Source of the DNA: Flammeovirgaceae bacterium UBA976
Lineage (GTDB): Bacteria > Bacteroidota > Bacteroidia > Cytophagales > Cyclobacteriaceae
NCBI GenBank assembly: GCA_002292365.1
Contig: DBBU01000008.1
Coordinates: 17,386-54,709, forward strand
DNA length: 37,324 bases
Reading direction: 5' to 3'
A program made the position numbers and the translations under genes. The notes beneath the pieces are model-generated. The model was not told the origin of the DNA and ran no database searches. It was given only the letters and a program-made list of their open reading frames with translations. Of the stretch, positions 35,186-37,324 are shown piece by piece. Every line of letters begins with the position of its first letter. Positions within the stretch are counted from its first letter, which is position 1.

Positions 35186-35953
35186 ATGCTGATAGAAACA
35201 CATGCCCACCTCTATTTAAAAGATTTTGATGAAGATTTGAATCAAGTTATTCTTCGTGCCAAGGACGTAGGAATTGAGAAAATACTCATGCCTAACATTG
35301 ATAGCCAAAGTATTGAATCTATGCTTGGGCTTGAAACGGCTTACCCTAATTTTTGTCTACCAATGATAGGATTACACCCTTGCTCGGTCACCAGCAATTA
35401 TGAAGATGAATTGGCGAGGGTATCTTTTTGGTTAAAAAAACGAAAATTTATAGCAATTGGTGAAATAGGAACCGACCTATACTGGGACAAAACCTTTTGG
35501 CCAGAGCAGCAAAAAGCATTCCTTCAACAATGTCAATGGGCTTTAGATTATGATCTGCCCATTGCAATTCACAGTAGAGCTTCGATCGGGGAGACCATTG
35601 ATTTAATTAGACCCTATGTTCTCAAGGGACTCAAGGGTGTTTTTCATTGTTTTTCTGGCTCGATTTCCCAAGCGGCTGAAATTAAAAACTTAGGATTTTA
35701 TTTGGGTATTGGAGGGATTTTGACTTTTAAAAATGGAGGTTTAAGTGAGTTAATGGCTGAGATAGGAATCGATCATGTTATTTTGGAGACAGACAGTCCT
35801 TATTTAGCGCCTAAACCTTTTCGAGGAAAGAGAAACGAGCCTGCCTACCTAACGCACATAGTTCGTGAGTTATCTTTATGCTTAGATATGAAGATTTCTG
35901 AGATTTCTCAAATCACCAGTCAGCACGCTAAGATCTTATTTCGATTAAAATGA
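35186..35953 (+). CDS. TatD family metal-dependent hydrolase
   Basis: A 255-residue TIM-barrel hydrolase. Metal ligands and motifs: ETHAHLYL, AIGEIGTDLYW, IHSR, HCFSGS and ETDSPYLAPKPFRGKRNEP. Members act as 3'-5' DNA exonucleases or D-aminoacyl-tRNA-like deacylases in quality control, and TatD is not a twin-arginine transport component. Its TGA overlaps the asparaginase ATG (ATGA), so both are cotranslated. Confidence 0.95.
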   Translation: MLIETHAHLYLKDFDEDLNQVILRAKDVGIEKILMPNIDSQSIESMLGLETAYPNFCLPMIGLHPCSVTSNYEDELARVSFWLKKRKFIAIGEIGTDLYWDKTFWPEQQKAFLQQCQWALDYDLPIAIHSRASIGETIDLIRPYVLKGLKGVFHCFSGSISQAAEIKNLGFYLGIGGILTFKNGGLSELMAEIGIDHVILETDSPYLAPKPFRGKRNEPAYLTHIVRELSLCLDMKISEISQITSQHAKILFRLK

Positions 35954-37014
35954 ACTATAAAATCGTTAAAATCCGAACCAATTATAATTTATCCGAAAAG
36001 CATTCCATTCTTATTATATATACTGGGGGTACCATAGGTATGGTTCATGATGAATCTGGAAGTTTGGTACCCTTTAACTTCATTAAAGTAATGGAGCGCA
36101 TCCCTGAATTATCTAAGATTGAAGTAGGATTGACGGTGATCTCTTTTCCAAAGCCTATTGATTCTTCCAATGTGAGTATCCGCGACTGGCAAGCTCTTGG
36201 ATACATAATTTACGAGAATTATGATCAATATGATGGATTTGTTATTCTCCATGGAACCGATACGATGGCTTATTCAGCCTCTGCCTTAAGCTTTATGCTT
36301 GAAGGATTGGCAAAACCTGTTATTTTTACGGGAGCTCAAATACCTATTGGAAATTTAAGATCAGATGCCCGTGAAAATTTAATCACTGCCATAGAAATTG
36401 CTTCTGATCAGCGAAATGGAACGCCCCTAATTAAAGAAGTTTGTATTTATTTTAATTTCGGGTTATTTCGGGGTAATAGGTCCCAAAAAGTCAAGAGCAG
36501 TACTTTTGCTGCTTTTGAGTCTCAAAATTACCCATTACTTGCAGAAGTAGGAATTGATATAAATTATAATGAAGCTATTTTGTCAGCGCCTAATGGTTTA
36601 GTTCCGCTTCGTTTGCATCAAGATCTAGATGACAATGTTGCTCTTTTAAAGATATTTCCAGGACTCAATAAAGCAGTGCTTGAAAGTATTTTAGATAGTA
36701 AAAACCTCAAAGGACTGATTATGGAGACTTTTGGATCTGGAAATATACCCAACGAACCTTGGTTCATTGAATGCTTAAAAGAGTCGGTCGAAAACCAGAT
36801 CATTATTTTAAATGTTAGTCAATGTAGTGGAGGCGAAGTAATTCATGGAAGATACGAAACCAGCAGAAAATTATCAGAAATTGGGATTATTAGCGGAGGA
36901 AATATTACGACCGAATCTGCCCTTACCAAGTTAATGCTGTTGCTGGGGAGCAAGAAATCTCCAGAAATTATCAAGAATTTGCTTGTAAATCCTATGAATG
37001 GTGAAATGGATTGA
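35950..37014 (+). CDS. ansA: L-asparaginase, type I
   Basis: A 354-residue amidohydrolase converting asparagine to aspartate and ammonia. First catalytic Thr in IIYTGGTIGMV, second in LHGTDTMAYSASALSFM, with NLRSDARENL and NVSQCSGG typical of the cytoplasmic type I branch. No signal peptide. About 15 extra N-terminal residues precede the family start; ATG 35950 is kept because it overlaps the tatD stop. Confidence 0.95.
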   Translation: MNYKIVKIRTNYNLSEKHSILIIYTGGTIGMVHDESGSLVPFNFIKVMERIPELSKIEVGLTVISFPKPIDSSNVSIRDWQALGYIIYENYDQYDGFVILHGTDTMAYSASALSFMLEGLAKPVIFTGAQIPIGNLRSDARENLITAIEIASDQRNGTPLIKEVCIYFNFGLFRGNRSQKVKSSTFAAFESQNYPLLAEVGIDINYNEAILSAPNGLVPLRLHQDLDDNVALLKIFPGLNKAVLESILDSKNLKGLIMETFGSGNIPNEPWFIECLKESVENQIIILNVSQCSGGEVIHGRYETSRKLSEIGIISGGNITTESALTKLMLLLGSKKSPEIIKNLLVNPMNGEMD

Positions 37015-37036
37015 TGAAAGGATAGATAAATAAATC

Positions 37037-37044
37037 TAAATTTG
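37037..37044 (+). promoter_or_regulatory. Candidate -7 element (TAAATTTG) for the tRNA gene
   Basis: Exact TAnnTTTG match 69 bases before the tRNA; a TTG at 37011-37013 lies 23 bases further up, at the long end of usual spacing. Confidence 0.3.
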
Positions 37045-37112
37045 GATAAGGTTTTTTTTCTTGATTTATTTGTTGTCATATTTAGGTATGTGCAAGAAAA
37101 AGGTATTCAAAA

Positions 37113-37199
37113 GGAGAGGTGGCCGAGCGGCTGAAGGCGCACGCTTGGAAAGCGTGTATATCCTTACGGGTATCGGGGGTTCGAATCCCTTCCTCTCCG
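37113..37199 (+). tRNA. tRNA-Ser (anticodon GGA)
   Basis: An 87-base class II tRNA. Acceptor stem GGAGAGG/CCTCTCC with discriminator G; D arm GCCGAGCGGCTGAAGGC; anticodon stem CACGC/GCGTG around TTGGAAA, anticodon GGA at 37147-37149; long variable arm; T loop TTCGAAT with a T stem containing two G-T pairs. The CCA end is not encoded. It reads UCC and UCU codons. Confidence 0.97.
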
Positions 37200-37256
37200 C
37201 ACTAAATATCAAAAAAAAGAGAAAAATTAATTTTAACTGTGACTAATCAATTGATT

Positions 37257-37324
37257 ATGAAAAAATTTTTAAGTTATTTTATTTTAGCTGGCTTACTAGC
37301 CACCGCGTCAATGACTGCTTATGC
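37257..37324 (+). CDS. Start of a secreted protein, cut by the window edge
   Basis: Only the first 22 codons are present. They encode a typical Sec signal peptide: MKKFLSYF, a hydrophobic core and a small-residue end (TASMTAYA). The protein is therefore exported, but nothing more can be said. Confidence 0.7.
   Translation, partial: MKKFLSYFILAGLLATASMTAY

Noticed and set aside
1..37324. A genome-wide change of TGA from stop to Trp
   Set aside because: Many intact genes (sdaA, greA, tatD, asparaginase, the kinase/aminotransferase fusion) end at TGA exactly where their families end.

Overview
The window looks like chromosomal DNA from a low-GC member of the Bacteroidota, most likely Cytophagales-like. 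The main reasons are the yceD-rpmF-fabH-efp-accB-accC gene order, the rsmA-mgtE-hydroxyacid dehydrogenase-greA order, promoter matches to TTG-N18..20-TAnnTTTG instead of the sigma70 type, and weak or absent Shine-Dalgarno sites with several TTG/GTG starts. No phage, plasmid, IS element or CRISPR array is visible.

Layout. 1-7.3 kb (minus strand): a lipoprotein alkaline phosphatase cut by the window edge; a two-domain APH-kinase/class-III aminotransferase fusion; a three-gene unit (VOC protein, Gfo/Idh/MocA oxidoreductase, secreted protein of unknown function); a broken sulfotransferase gene; cutC. 7.4-16.1 kb: one-chain serine dehydratase, an ABC-F ATPase, a small DUF3817 membrane protein, an M48 lipoprotein protease, a surface lipoprotein and a large AsmA-like protein. 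16.1-20 kb: a degraded sulfur region holding two YeeE/YedE half-transporters (the first with two in-frame TGA codons) and an O-acyl-homoserine sulfhydrylase gene with an in-frame TAA, then a CBS-pair protein and a small unknown protein. 20-24.3 kb: ABC exporter, beta-propeller protein, family 2 glycosyltransferase. 24.3-29.6 kb (minus): accC, accB, efp, fabH, rpmF, yceD, then pdxA. 29.7-37.3 kb: rsmA, mgtE, dehydrogenase, greA, HIT protein, ruvC (minus), a small unknown protein, a truncated and stop-containing polysaccharide deacetylase, tatD, asparaginase, tRNA-Ser(GGA), and the start of a secreted protein.

How the genes fit together. The accCB-efp-fabH-rpmF-yceD block joins fatty-acid initiation to translation. 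The 30-33 kb block is housekeeping (ribosome methylation, Mg2+ transport, transcript cleavage). The striking signal is gene decay: four genes in separate places (sulfotransferase, YeeE first half, homoserine sulfhydrylase, polysaccharide deacetylase) keep long recognisable sequence but are broken by frameshifts, nonsense codons or truncation. Three of the four concern sulfur. The other notable item is the kinase/phospho-lyase fusion, a plausible single-chain hydroxylysine or ethanolamine catabolic enzyme. I did not find a clear new multigene defence or mobile system.
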